DNA of 39,535 nt from VRUE01 sp035707825 (GCA_035707825.1 DASSTR010000029.1:1-39535), one strand, 5' to 3'; positions 7,570 to 15,735 are shown, counted from the stretch's first letter. A program made the numbers and translations. The notes: generated by a model from the letters alone, not told the origin.

Positions 7570-7789
7570 GCCGCACCGCATCCTGCTCGACCGCGTCTCG
7601 GCTTACGCCGACGAGGCGGCCGCCTACGTGCGCCGCCGCCGCGTCTCGCGCCGTCCCTTCGCCCGCCTCTACTACAGCGAAGGCCGGGCCAGCGACCATG
7701 CCGCCGACTCGGTCGCAGGCGGTGAGCTCTTCGTCGCCGCCGGGCGGCTGATCGAGGTCGCCGGCCGGGCCGGGCGGGAGTCCCGATGA
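7547..7789 (+). CDS. Small conserved-looking protein of unknown function upstream of tldD
   Basis: This 80-residue basic protein (start ATG 7547, or ATG 7559 which gives MPPKPHRILLDRVSAYADEA) has an Arg-rich centre (YVRRRRVSRRPFARLYYSEG) and an Ala/Gly-rich C-terminus with an amphipathic helix. There is no signal peptide, Cys pair or membrane segment. It overlaps the Roadblock-like gene by 23 bp, and its stop overlaps the tldD start (ATGA at 7786-7789), so translation is coupled on both sides. No family is recognised. Its position suggests work with TldD/TldE, either as a partner or conceivably a substrate, but that is only context. Confidence 0.65.
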   Translation: MIRAMPPKPHRILLDRVSAYADEAAAYVRRRRVSRRPFARLYYSEGRASDHAADSVAGGELFVAAGRLIEVAGRAGRESR

Positions 7790-9186
7790 GCGGCGGCGCC
7801 CGGCCCCTGCTCGACGCCGCCGTCGCCGAGCGGGTCCTCGGTAAGGCGCTGGAGACCGGCGGCGATTTCGCCGAGGTCTTCGCCGAACGGCGCGGCGGCC
7901 TGGCGCTGTCGATCGACGAGTCGCGCATCGAGTCGGTCCAGTCCGGCGCCGAGGAGGGCGCCGGTATCCGTGTGCTGAGCGGCGGCACGACCTACTTCGC
8001 CCATGTCGACGGCCTCGACCCGGCCGACCTCGAACGCGCCGCGGGGGAAGCGGCGGCGGCGCTGCGCGGCGAGCAAACCACCCCGCGCGCGCTCGAGGCG
8101 GTGGCAACCGAGTCCCAGCCCATCGAGCAGCGCCCCGAGGAGGTCCCGGTGGAGCGCAAGGCGGCGCTGCTGCGCGAGCTCGACGAGCGCGGCCGCGGCC
8201 AGGGCGGGGAGGTCGCCCAGCTCTCCGCCTCCTACGCCGAGGCCCGCCGCCAGGTTGCGGTGGCCAACTCAGAGGGCCTCCTCTGCGGCGACGATCGCAC
8301 CCGCGTCCGCCTTGCCGCCCAGGCGGTCGCCCGGCGCGGCGACTCGGTGGAGACGGGCATGGAGACGCTTGGCGCCCACCGCGGCTTCGAGCTGCTCGAG
8401 GACGACCCGGCGGCGGTCGCCGAGAGCGCGGCCCGCAAGGCGCTGACCCTGCTCGACGCCGTGCCGGCGCCGGCCGGCTCGATGCCGGTGGTGGTGGGCG
8501 GCGGCTTCGGCGGCGTCCTCTTCCACGAGATGACCGGCCACGGCCTCGAGGCCGACCACATCCAGAAGGGCGCCAGCGTCTACGTGGGCAAGCTCGGGGA
8601 GCAGGTGGCCCAGCCGCTGCTCAGCGCCTATGACGATGGCCGCCTGCCGGGGGAGTGGGGCACCGACGGGGTCGACGACGAGGGGACCCCGACCCAGAAA
8701 ACCCTCGTCGTCGAGGACGGCCGCCTCGCCGCCTTCCTCTACGACCGCGTGCGGGCCGACCGCGACGGCGTTCCCTCTACCGGCAACGGCCGCCGCGAGA
8801 GCTTCCGGCACCTGCCGATACCGCGGATGACCAATACCTACATCGCCCCCGGCGAGGCCACCCCCGACGAGATCATCGCCGGTGTTCAGAAGGGCTTCTA
8901 CGCGGTCTCCTTCGCCGGCGGCCAGGTCGACCCGGCGACCGGGGACTTCGTCTTCGGCGTCTCGGAGGGCTACCTGATCGAGGGCGGAAAGGTGACGAGG
9001 CCCTGCCGGGGCGCGACCCTGGTCGGCAACTGCCTCGAGGTCCTGATGGCGATCGACGCCGTCGGCAACGACTTCGAGATGAAGACCGGCTTCTGCGGCA
9101 AGGGCGGCCAGAAAGTCCCGGTCGGCACCGGCCAGGGGCACGTCCGCGTCGCGGCGATGACGGTGGGGGGGACGCAGGTCCAGTGA
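7786..9186 (+). CDS. tldD: TldD-type metalloprotease subunit
   Basis: TldD is the catalytic, metal-binding subunit of the TldD/TldE peptidase. In Escherichia coli that enzyme trims the microcin B17 leader and degrades the CcdA antitoxin. The 466-residue protein carries the TldD zinc motif HEMTGH at about residue 247, within GGGFGGVLFHEMTGHGLEAD. Later conserved parts include GEWGTDGVDDEGTPTQK, the GRRESFRHLPIPRMTNTYI segment and KTGFCGKGGQKVPVGTGQ near the C-terminus. It is coupled to the upstream 80-residue gene by ATGA and followed after 55 bp by its partner tldE, giving a complete heterodimer. No modified-peptide precursor is apparent beyond the unknown 80-residue gene. Confidence 0.93.
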   Translation: MSGGARPLLDAAVAERVLGKALETGGDFAEVFAERRGGLALSIDESRIESVQSGAEEGAGIRVLSGGTTYFAHVDGLDPADLERAAGEAAAALRGEQTTPRALEAVATESQPIEQRPEEVPVERKAALLRELDERGRGQGGEVAQLSASYAEARRQVAVANSEGLLCGDDRTRVRLAAQAVARRGDSVETGMETLGAHRGFELLEDDPAAVAESAARKALTLLDAVPAPAGSMPVVVGGGFGGVLFHEMTGHGLEADHIQKGASVYVGKLGEQVAQPLLSAYDDGRLPGEWGTDGVDDEGTPTQKTLVVEDGRLAAFLYDRVRADRDGVPSTGNGRRESFRHLPIPRMTNTYIAPGEATPDEIIAGVQKGFYAVSFAGGQVDPATGDFVFGVSEGYLIEGGKVTRPCRGATLVGNCLEVLMAIDAVGNDFEMKTGFCGKGGQKVPVGTGQGHVRVAAMTVGGTQVQ

Positions 9187-9241
9187 GCGGGCGCCTGCGG
9201 AGATCGGCACGGATGAGCCTCGGGGCCGGGCGGGTCGGCGG

Positions 9242-10600
9242 ATGAGCGGCGGAGGGGACCTGAGCCTCGCCACGCGGGCCGTCGAGTCGGCGCTCGAGGC
9301 CGGCGCCTCCGACGCCGAAGCCTTCCTCTCCGAGGCCCGTGAGCGCGAGGTGCGCGTGCACGGCGGCGAGGTCGAGAGCCTTTCCGCCGCCACCCAGCGG
9401 GGAATGGGCGTGAGGGCATGGATCGGCCATCGGGTCGGCTACGCGTTCGGGACCGACCTCGGCGAGGAGGGGATCGCGGGGCTCGCTTCCCGCGCCGCCG
9501 AGGCCGCCCGCGCAAGCGATGAGGACGAGTTCGCCGGACCGCCCAAGGCCGAGGGGTCGCCGCCCTCGCTGCAGCTGACCGATCCCTCGATCGAGAGCGC
9601 CTCGCCGGCCGAGCTCGCCGAGATCGCGCTCGCGGTCGAGCGCTCCGCCATGGAGGCCGACCCGCGCGTGACAGGAGTCGAGGCTGCCGTCTACGGCGGC
9701 GCCGCCGAGCGGGTGGCGATCACCTCCTCGGCCGGCATGGCGGGTGAGTTCGAGGCTTCGAGCTGCAGCGCCTACGTCCAGGTTCTTGCGGCGGGAGAGG
9801 CGGGCGTGGAGACCGGCCTCGGCTTCCAGCTCGCCCGCGGGCCGGCGGGCCTCGACCCGCACGCGATCGGCAAGGAGGGGGCGGCGAGGGCGACGGCGAT
9901 GATCGGCGCCGGCAAGCCCGAGTCTCGTTCCTGTCCTGTCGTCCTCGACCCAATCGTCGCCGCCAGCTTCGCCGGCCTGATCGGCGGCGTGCTGGGCGCC
10001 AACGCGGTGCAGCGCGGGCGCTCTCCCTTCGCCGGCCGGCTGGGGGACGAGGTGGCCGGTGAGGCGCTGGTGCTGCACGACGACGGCACCGACCCGGAGG
10101 GCCCCAATTCCTCGCCCTTCGACGGCGAGGGGACGCCGCGACGCCGCACGGCGCTGATCGAGGGGGGCCGCCTGCGGGCCTACCTTTACGACTCCTACAC
10201 GGCCCGGCGCGCCAAGGCGGCCTCGACGGCCAATGCGGGCCGGGGGAGCTACCGCACCCCGCCCGGCGTCACGGCCTCGAACCTGATCGTCGCCCCTGGG
10301 GAGCTCAGCTTCGAGCAGTTGCTCGCCGAGGTGGGGGAGGGAGTCTTCGTCACCGATGTGGTCGGGCTGCACTCCGGCGTCAACCCGGTTTCCGGCGTCT
10401 TCTCGGTCGGGGCCTCGGGGCGTGCGATCCGCCGCGGCGAGCTCGCCGAGCCCCTTCGCGAGTTCACGATCGCCAGCGATCTGGTCTCCATGCTGCGCGC
10501 CGTACGGGCCGCGGGTTCCACCCCTCGCTGGGTCCCCTTCGGCGGCTCCGTCAGCACCCCGCCGCTGCTGATCGGGGAGATGGCCGTCGGTGGCTCCTGA
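9242..10600 (+). CDS. pmbA: TldE/PmbA-type partner of TldD
   Basis: This is the non-catalytic TldE (PmbA) subunit, which forms the proteolytic chamber with TldD. It has 452 residues and lacks the HExxxH motif: the equivalent place reads VVLDPIVAASFAGLIGG. That substitution separates TldE from TldD. Other family features are the N-terminal ASDAEAFLSEARERE region, the DDGTDPEGPNSSPFDGEGTP segment, and YLYDSYTARRAKAASTANAGR. The 55 bp between tldD and this gene has no obvious promoter, so they are likely co-transcribed. It starts at ATG 9242. The pair is complete and the motifs intact, so an active protease is expected. Confidence 0.92.
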   Translation: MSGGGDLSLATRAVESALEAGASDAEAFLSEAREREVRVHGGEVESLSAATQRGMGVRAWIGHRVGYAFGTDLGEEGIAGLASRAAEAARASDEDEFAGPPKAEGSPPSLQLTDPSIESASPAELAEIALAVERSAMEADPRVTGVEAAVYGGAAERVAITSSAGMAGEFEASSCSAYVQVLAAGEAGVETGLGFQLARGPAGLDPHAIGKEGAARATAMIGAGKPESRSCPVVLDPIVAASFAGLIGGVLGANAVQRGRSPFAGRLGDEVAGEALVLHDDGTDPEGPNSSPFDGEGTPRRRTALIEGGRLRAYLYDSYTARRAKAASTANAGRGSYRTPPGVTASNLIVAPGELSFEQLLAEVGEGVFVTDVVGLHSGVNPVSGVFSVGASGRAIRRGELAEPLREFTIASDLVSMLRAVRAAGSTPRWVPFGGSVSTPPLLIGEMAVGGS

Positions 10601-10626
10601 CCTGACGCCGTAGCCGCTGTTAGGGT
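10597..10626 (+). promoter_or_regulatory. Candidate promoter for the HU-pyrF pair
   Basis: A -35-like CTGACC (10597-10602) and a -10-like TAGGGT (10621-10626, fitting the actinobacterial TAnnnT pattern) are separated by 18 bases. They lie 34 bases before the HU start, and a GAGGAGGAG ribosome-binding site at 10644-10652 falls in the predicted leader. The match is partial and by eye only. Confidence 0.3.
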
Positions 10627-10660
10627 GCGCCCGTCTTCAAACCCGAGGAGGAGCTTCGAC

Positions 10661-10939
10661 GTGACAAAGGCTGAGTTTCTGGATCAACTTGCGGAGGACA
10701 ACCGGATCGGCAGCAAGAAAGCTGCCGGCGATGCGCTCGACGCCGTGCTTGAGGCGATCACCGACACGCTGAGCGGCGGCGGTGAGGTCAGCTTCACCGG
10801 CTTCGGCAAGTTCCATGTCGCCGAGCGCGGCCCGCGGCAGGGCGTCAACCCCCGTACCGGTGAGCGGATCACGATTCCGGGCGGCAAGGTCCCCCGCTTC
10901 TCCGCCGGCTCGGCGCTCAAGGCCAAGGTCAAGGGCTGA
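10661..10939 (+). CDS. hup: HU-family DNA-binding protein
   Basis: HU is a small dimeric nucleoid protein that bends and compacts DNA. GTG 10661 sits 8 bases after a GAGGAGGAG ribosome-binding site and gives a 92-residue protein starting MTKAEFLDQLAED, the family length and N-terminus. The dimerisation helices are followed by VSFTGFGKFHVAERGPRQGVNP, the strand and DNA-contacting arm, and then the C-terminal PRFSAGSALKAKVKG. The arm contains the R-x-G-x-NP-x-T motif, with the Pro that intercalates into DNA. There is no long Lys-rich tail as in mycobacterial HupB. Its stop overlaps the putative pyrF start (CTGA). Confidence 0.93.
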   Translation: MTKAEFLDQLAEDNRIGSKKAAGDALDAVLEAITDTLSGGGEVSFTGFGKFHVAERGPRQGVNPRTGERITIPGGKVPRFSAGSALKAKVKG

Positions 10940-11826
10940 GCAGCGCTCCTTTTGCGGATCGGCTTGCGGCGCTCGTAGAAGAGCGCCGCAGCCAGATCTG
11001 CCTGGGCCTCGACCCCGATCCGGCCAAGCTGGCCGGTGAGGCCGCTCCCGGCGAACCATCTGCCGAAGCGGCGGAGCGGGCCGCGGCCGCGGTGGCGGCT
11101 CACTGCCGCCTCCTGATCGAGCTGGCGGGGCCTGCCTGCGTCGCCGTCAAGCCCCAGCTGGCCTGCTTCGAGCGGTTGGGCGCTCCCGGCTGGGCGGCGT
11201 TGACCGAGGTTTGCGCGGCGGCGCGCGAAGCGGGCCTGCTGACGATCGCCGACGGCAAGCGCGGCGACGTCCCCGTCACGGCGGCCGCCTATGCGCAGGC
11301 GCTGGTCGGCGAGACACCGACCCCCTGGGGGCCGGTACAGGGGCTCGGCGCCGATGCCTTCACCGCCAACCCGCTGCTCGGGCGCGACGCCCTGGAGCCG
11401 CTGGTGGAGGCCGCGGCCGCGGCCGGCGCCGGCATCTTCATCCTCGTTCGCACGAGCAATCCCGGCGCCGCCGACCTGCAGGATCAGCCGGCGCCCGAGC
11501 AGCCTCTGCACGAGCGGCTGGCCGTGCTGGTCGGCGAGCTGGCGGAGCGGCTGGCCGGGAGCTCGGGGCTGAGCGGCGTCGGCGCTGTGGTCGGCGCGAC
11601 CGAGCCCGAGCACATCGCGCGGCTGCGCTCCCTGATGCCCCGCGCCGTCTTTCTGATCCCCGGGGTGGGCGCCCAGGGAGGCCGGCCGGAGCTGCTCGGC
11701 GACGCTTTTGCGGCGGGCCCGGCGGCGGCTCTGGTGGCCGCGTCGCGCGGGATCGCCGCCGACACCGATCCCGCCGCGGCGGCGGAGCGTCTGAGAGAGA
11801 CCGTGTGGGGGGTCTCGACCGCTTGA
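10936..11826 (+). CDS. pyrF: Orotidine 5'-phosphate decarboxylase, apparent CTG start
   Basis: PyrF converts OMP to UMP, the last step of de novo UMP synthesis. Motifs include CLGLDPDPAKL (substrate Asp), VKPQLACFERLG, the catalytic DGKRGDVPVTAAAYAQA, DAFTANPLLGRDALEP, VRTSNPGAADLQDQ and FLIPGVGAQGG. These fit the longer (about 280-300 residue) PyrF subgroup. GTG 11092 would delete the first strand with its Asp. Homologous-looking sequence runs back to CTG 10936, and the in-frame stop upstream is at 10861 with no ATG, GTG or TTG between. CTG overlaps the HU stop as CTGA, which would couple translation. The start therefore appears to be CTG (SSAPFADRLAALVEERRSQ follows), giving 296 residues. 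Confidence 0.88.
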   Translation: MSSAPFADRLAALVEERRSQICLGLDPDPAKLAGEAAPGEPSAEAAERAAAAVAAHCRLLIELAGPACVAVKPQLACFERLGAPGWAALTEVCAAAREAGLLTIADGKRGDVPVTAAAYAQALVGETPTPWGPVQGLGADAFTANPLLGRDALEPLVEAAAAAGAGIFILVRTSNPGAADLQDQPAPEQPLHERLAVLVGELAERLAGSSGLSGVGAVVGATEPEHIARLRSLMPRAVFLIPGVGAQGGRPELLGDAFAAGPAAALVAASRGIAADTDPAAAAERLRETVWGVSTA

Positions 11827-11850
11827 GGATGCATTAAGCGGCTGTACCAT
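11823..11850 (+). promoter_or_regulatory. Candidate promoter for the LysM/carboxypeptidase group
   Basis: TTGAGG (11823-11828, overlapping the pyrF stop) and TACCAT (11845-11850) are spaced by 16 bases in the 56-bp gap before the LysM gene. Each hexamer matches four of six consensus positions. No Shine-Dalgarno is visible before ATG 11883. Assignment is by eye. Confidence 0.35.
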
Positions 11851-11882
11851 CCTCGCGCTCATCCGATCCTTCACCCCGATCA

Positions 11883-12200
11883 ATGACCAAGCGCTCCCAT
11901 GCCTCAGCCCGCACCCTTGCCGCCGTCGCGCTCATCGCCGGCTTCCTGGTCCTGTTCGTCGTCATCGCGACGTCGCTGAGCGGCGGCGACTCGGAGACGA
12001 AGAAGACGACGCCGGCCGGCGAGGTGACCAAGCAGAGCTCCAGTGGCGAGACGGAGGCTTCCGCCTACGTGGTCCAGAGTGGCGACACGCTGACCTCCAT
12101 CGCCCACAAGACCGGCGTCTCGGTGAGGCGCCTGCAGGAACTGAACCCAGGCGTCGATCCACAGATCCTGATCTCGGGCGAAAAGCTCAAACTGCGGTGA
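11883..12200 (+). CDS. Membrane-anchored LysM-domain protein
   Basis: This 105-residue protein has a basic start, one transmembrane helix at about residues 12-31 (AAVALIAGFLVLFVVIATSL), a Ser/Thr/Glu-rich spacer, and a single C-terminal LysM domain (YVVQSGDTLTSIAHKTGVSV, then LQELNPGVDPQILISGEKLKL). LysM binds GlcNAc-containing glycans such as peptidoglycan. With no enzymatic domain it probably tethers the membrane to the wall or assists a partner. The next gene, a D,D-carboxypeptidase, starts within its stop codon (GTGA), so the two are likely made together and act on the same wall. Confidence 0.88.
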   Translation: MTKRSHASARTLAAVALIAGFLVLFVVIATSLSGGDSETKKTTPAGEVTKQSSSGETEASAYVVQSGDTLTSIAHKTGVSVRRLQELNPGVDPQILISGEKLKLR

Positions 12201-13543
12201 GCCACCTCGCCCGCAGGGCGTTCAAGCTCGCTGTGCTGGCCGCCATCGCCGCGGGTCCTGTCGCCGTAGGGGACCCCCCACCCCCTGCGGTAGCTAAAGC
12301 TTCCTCGGGGGCGGGCCTCCCTACGGCACCACCCGCGGCCACGACGGCCGCGCCCCGGCTGGCGGCGCGGGCATGGGTGCTTATAGATGCGCGGACGGGG
12401 GAGCGGCTGGCCTCGCACGCGGTCGCGCGGCACCTGCCGATAGCCAGCACGACCAAGATGATGACCGCCTACGTAGCGCTGCACGAGCTGCCGCTGACGA
12501 AGATCGTCCGCGCCGCCCCCTACACGCCGATCTACGGCGAGTCGCTGCTCGGCCTGCGGCCCGGCCAGAGGATCAGCGTTCGCGACCTTCTCTATGGATT
12601 GATCCTGCGCAGCGGCAACGACGCCGCCTACGATCTCGCCCGCGCGGCCGCCGGATCGGAGGCAGGCTTCGTGCGCCAGATGAACATGCGGGCGGCGGCG
12701 CTCGGGCTGTCCGACACCCACTACGCCAATCCGATCGGGCTCGACGAGGCCGGCAACTACTCGAGCGCCGGCGACCTGGCGACCCTGGCCCAGAGCCTGC
12801 TGCGGATTCCGACCTTCGCCAGGATCGCCGACTCGCGCACCGCACAGCTGCGCAGCCTCCACCCGCCGCGCCGCATCTCCACCATCAACGATCTGCTCTG
12901 GCGCGAGCCGTGGGCGACGGGGGTCAAGACCGGCCACACCTTCGACGCCGCCTACGTGCTGGTTGGCGCCGGCAGGCGCAAGGGGGTGGAGTTGATCTCG
13001 GCGGTGCTCGGCGTCTCCACCGAGACCGGCCGCGACCTGGAAAGCATTCGCCTGCTCGACTACGGCTTCTCGCTCTACCGCCAGCACACGCCGATTCGCG
13101 CCGGCAGCGAAGTCGCCTCGCCTTCGATCCGCTACACCGGCGGCGAGCTGCCGCTCGAAGCCGCCCGGACGGTCAGAGTCGGCGTCAGGCGCGGGCAGCG
13201 CCTCGACGTCTCGGTGCGGGCGCCCGGCGAGGTCGAGGGGCCGATCCCCGATCGCGCCGTGCTCGGCCGCGCCATCGTCACCGTTGACGGGCGCCGCGCC
13301 GCCTCCGTGCCCCTGCGCGCCAGCCGCGCGATCCCCAAGGCCGCGCTCTTCGATCGGGTGCGCAGCTTCCTCTCCACTCAATGGCCCCTGATCATGTTCG
13401 CGGCGTTCGTGATACTGATTGGGACGACCCTTCTGTGGCGGCGGGCCCGCCACGGGAAACGGGGAGAGGACATGAGCCGCTTGAGTCGCGAGCAGAGCAG
13501 CGACGTGGGGCGCGAGCGCCACGACGAAGGTGTGGCGAAGTGA
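12197..13543 (+). CDS. D-alanyl-D-alanine carboxypeptidase (peptidase S11, PBP5-like)
   Basis: This penicillin-binding carboxypeptidase would remove the terminal D-Ala from peptidoglycan stem peptides outside the membrane. GTG 12197 overlaps the LysM stop. An N-terminal hydrophobic signal (about residues 8-25) is followed by a Pro/Ala-rich linker that contains a palindrome, then the catalytic domain. All three active-site motifs are present: S-x-x-K in ASTTKMMTAYVAL, S-x-N in RSGNDAAYDLA, and KTG in VKTGHTFDAAYVL. After about residue 300 comes a beta-rich domain, then a C-terminal transmembrane helix (LIMFAAFVILIGTTLLW) and a charged cytoplasmic tail. The gene is 448 residues long and its stop overlaps the next start (GTGA). 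Confidence 0.93.
   Translation: MSHLARRAFKLAVLAAIAAGPVAVGDPPPPAVAKASSGAGLPTAPPAATTAAPRLAARAWVLIDARTGERLASHAVARHLPIASTTKMMTAYVALHELPLTKIVRAAPYTPIYGESLLGLRPGQRISVRDLLYGLILRSGNDAAYDLARAAAGSEAGFVRQMNMRAAALGLSDTHYANPIGLDEAGNYSSAGDLATLAQSLLRIPTFARIADSRTAQLRSLHPPRRISTINDLLWREPWATGVKTGHTFDAAYVLVGAGRRKGVELISAVLGVSTETGRDLESIRLLDYGFSLYRQHTPIRAGSEVASPSIRYTGGELPLEAARTVRVGVRRGQRLDVSVRAPGEVEGPIPDRAVLGRAIVTVDGRRAASVPLRASRAIPKAALFDRVRSFLSTQWPLIMFAAFVILIGTTLLWRRARHGKRGEDMSRLSREQSSDVGRERHDEGVAK
12263..12327. repeat. 65-bp palindromic segment in frame within the carboxypeptidase linker
   Basis: GCCGTAGGGGA near 12263 and TCCCTACGGC ending at 12327 are near-perfect inverted arms. C-runs (CCCCCCACCCCC) and a G-run (GGGGGCGGG) extend the pairing inward around a short AT-containing loop (GTAGCTAAAGCTTC). 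The segment is in frame and encodes a Pro/Ala/Gly-rich part of the post-signal linker, about residues 23-44. Confidence 0.6.
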
Positions 13544-14496
13544 TCCTCACCGTCACTCTCAATGCCGCGATCGACCGTACGGTCGCGGTGCCGAACTTCC
13601 GCCTCGGGCATCGCCACCGGGCGGTCGAGAACCGCACGGTGGCCGGCGGTAAGGGGATCAACGTGGCCCGAGCCCTCAGCCTGCTCGGCCGGCCGGTGAT
13701 CGCGACCGGGTTCGCGGGCGGGCCGACCGGTACCCGGGTCCTCGAACAGCTGCACGAAGAGGGCGTGCTGACCGACTTCACCCGCATCGCCGCCGAGACC
13801 CGCACGAACATGGCGGTCATCGACCCCACCTCGGCGGCGCAGACGGAGATCAACGAGCGCGGCCCGGCGGTCAGCGCCGAGGAGATCGAGCGCTTCGTCG
13901 CGCGGCTCGGCTACCTCGCCGGGGGCGCCAGCCTCTGCGTGCTGGCGGGGACGCTGCCTCCCGGCGCCGGCGACGACCTCTACGCGCGGCTGGTCAAGGA
14001 ACTGCGCGAGCGCGATGTCCCCATCGTCCTCGACGCCGAAGGCGGTGCGATGCGCGCCGGCGTCCGCGCCGGCGCCTCGATCGTCACCCCCAACGAGCGC
14101 GAGGCCGAGGAGCTGGTGGGGCAGGAGTTCACCGACCGCAACGATCTCGTGCAGGCCCTCGCCGAGCTGGTCCGGCTGGGGGCCGGAGAGGCGGCGATCA
14201 CGAGGCCCGACGGCTGCGTCGCCGTGGTCGGCGAAGGCTCCGAGCGGCGTTTCCTCGAGGTGCGCACCGAGTCTCTTGAACCGGTCTCCACGGTCGGCTC
14301 CGGCGACGCCTTCGTGGCCGGCTATGTGGCTGCTCGCTATGACGGCCGCCCACCCGGCGAGTGCCTCGCCTACGGGGTCGCCTGCGGGGCCGAGTCGACC
14401 CAGCACTTCGGCGCCGGCAAAGTCGATCGCGGCCAGGTCGAGCGGCTCCTCGATCAGGTCGAGGTGCGCGCTTTGGAGGTCCCCGCGGAAGTGTAG
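13540..14496 (+). CDS. PfkB-family sugar kinase, 1-phosphofructokinase-like
   Basis: The 318-residue protein starts at GTG 13540 within the carboxypeptidase stop (GTGA) and opens ILTVTLNAAIDRTVAVPNF. This is the characteristic start of the 1-phosphofructokinase/tagatose-6-phosphate kinase branch (FruK/LacC). PfkB signature 1 is ENRTVAGGKGINVARAL; signature 2 is the STVGSGDAFVAGYV anion-hole region with its catalytic Asp. The substrate is likely a phosphorylated hexose, most probably fructose 1-phosphate, or fructose 6-phosphate as in Pfk-2. No fructose transport or regulator gene is nearby, so the specificity is open. The frame extends upstream to 13381 but that part overlaps the previous gene and is not coding. 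Confidence 0.87.
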   Translation: MILTVTLNAAIDRTVAVPNFRLGHRHRAVENRTVAGGKGINVARALSLLGRPVIATGFAGGPTGTRVLEQLHEEGVLTDFTRIAAETRTNMAVIDPTSAAQTEINERGPAVSAEEIERFVARLGYLAGGASLCVLAGTLPPGAGDDLYARLVKELRERDVPIVLDAEGGAMRAGVRAGASIVTPNEREAEELVGQEFTDRNDLVQALAELVRLGAGEAAITRPDGCVAVVGEGSERRFLEVRTESLEPVSTVGSGDAFVAGYVAARYDGRPPGECLAYGVACGAESTQHFGAGKVDRGQVERLLDQVEVRALEVPAEV

Positions 14497-14529
14497 GCTG
14501 GCTACTCAACGCCACCCTTTGGAGGACCA

Positions 14530-15735
14530 ATGGAAATCGACATCGGCCGCGGCAAGAAGGGTCGGCGCGCTTACGGATTCGACGACATCGCGATCGTCCC
14601 GTCGCGCCGGACCCGCGATCCCGACGACATAGACATCAGCTGGACTCTCGGTCCCTATCGCTTCGAGCTTCCCCTGGTCGCGTCGGCCATGGACGGGGTG
14701 ATGAGTCCCGACACCGCCGTCCTCGTCAACGAGCTCGGCGGGCTCGGTGTGCTCAATCTGGAGGGGATCTGGACCCGCTTCGAGAATGCCGAGGAGCTGC
14801 TGGAGAAGATCGCCGCCGCCCCCAAGCACCTGGCGACGCGGATCATGCAGGAGATCTACGCCGAGCCGGTCAAGCCGGAGCTGATCGGCCGCCGTATCGC
14901 CGAGATCAAGGAGCGCGGCGCCGTCGCCTGCGGCTCGCTGACCCCTCAGAAAGTGCGCGAGCACTATGAGATCGCGGTCGAGGCGGGCATCGACATCCTC
15001 GTCATCCAGGGCACGGTGATCTCGGCCGAACACGTCTCGACCACGGTCGAGCCGCTGAACCTGAAGGAGTTCATCGCCGAGGTGCCGGTGCCGACCGTGG
15101 TCGGCGGCTGCGCCTCCTACTCGACCGGGCTGCACCTGATGCGGACCGGCGCGGTCGGCGTCCTCGTCGGCGTCGGGCCGGGTGCGGCCTGCACCACGCG
15201 GGGCGTTCTGGGGATCGGCGTCCCCCAGGCCACCGCGATCGCCGACGTGGCCGCCGCGCGCTCCCAGCACATGCTGGAGACCGGCGAGTACGTCAACGTG
15301 ATCGCCGACGGCGGCATGCGGACAGGCGGCGACGTCTCCAAGGCGATCGCCGTCGGCGCCGATTCGGTGATGGTCGGCTCGCCGCTGGCGCGCGCCAAAG
15401 AGGCGCCCGGCCGCGGCTTCCATTGGGGAATGGCGACGTTCCATCCCTCGCTGCCTCGCGGCACCCGGGTCTCCACCAAGCAGGACGGCACCATGGAGGA
15501 GATCCTGCTCGGGCCGGCGCAGGAGAACGACGGCACCTTCAACCTGATGGGGGCGCTGAAAACCTCGATGGCCACGACCGGCTACGAGGACATCCGTTCC
15601 TTCCAGCGGGCCGAGGTGATGGTTGCGCCGGCGCTGATGAGCGAGGGCAAGAAGCTCCAGAACGAGCAGTCGGTCGGGATGGGCTCCAACGGCCGCGCCG
15701 CGGTTTCGGCTGGTGTTGGAGTCGCCGACGACTGA
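14530..15735 (+). CDS. guaB3: GuaB3-family IMP dehydrogenase-related protein
   Basis: This is the actinobacterial/cyanobacterial GuaB3 form of the IMPDH/GMP reductase family. The 401-residue protein has the TIM barrel without the inserted CBS domains of true IMPDH. The conserved start is GRGKKGRRAYGFDDIAIVPS. The catalytic loop contains GVGPGAACTTRGVLGIGVPQ with the active-site Cys, and the IMP site includes VIADGGMRTGGDVSKAI. Cyanobacterial GuaB3 has been described as a GMP reductase, so GMP-to-IMP conversion is the likelier activity than IMP oxidation. A GGAGG ribosome-binding site lies before ATG 14530. The last 23 bp overlap guaA, a pairing that fits shared purine control. Confidence 0.9.
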   Translation: MEIDIGRGKKGRRAYGFDDIAIVPSRRTRDPDDIDISWTLGPYRFELPLVASAMDGVMSPDTAVLVNELGGLGVLNLEGIWTRFENAEELLEKIAAAPKHLATRIMQEIYAEPVKPELIGRRIAEIKERGAVACGSLTPQKVREHYEIAVEAGIDILVIQGTVISAEHVSTTVEPLNLKEFIAEVPVPTVVGGCASYSTGLHLMRTGAVGVLVGVGPGAACTTRGVLGIGVPQATAIADVAAARSQHMLETGEYVNVIADGGMRTGGDVSKAIAVGADSVMVGSPLARAKEAPGRGFHWGMATFHPSLPRGTRVSTKQDGTMEEILLGPAQENDGTFNLMGALKTSMATTGYEDIRSFQRAEVMVAPALMSEGKKLQNEQSVGMGSNGRAAVSAGVGVADD

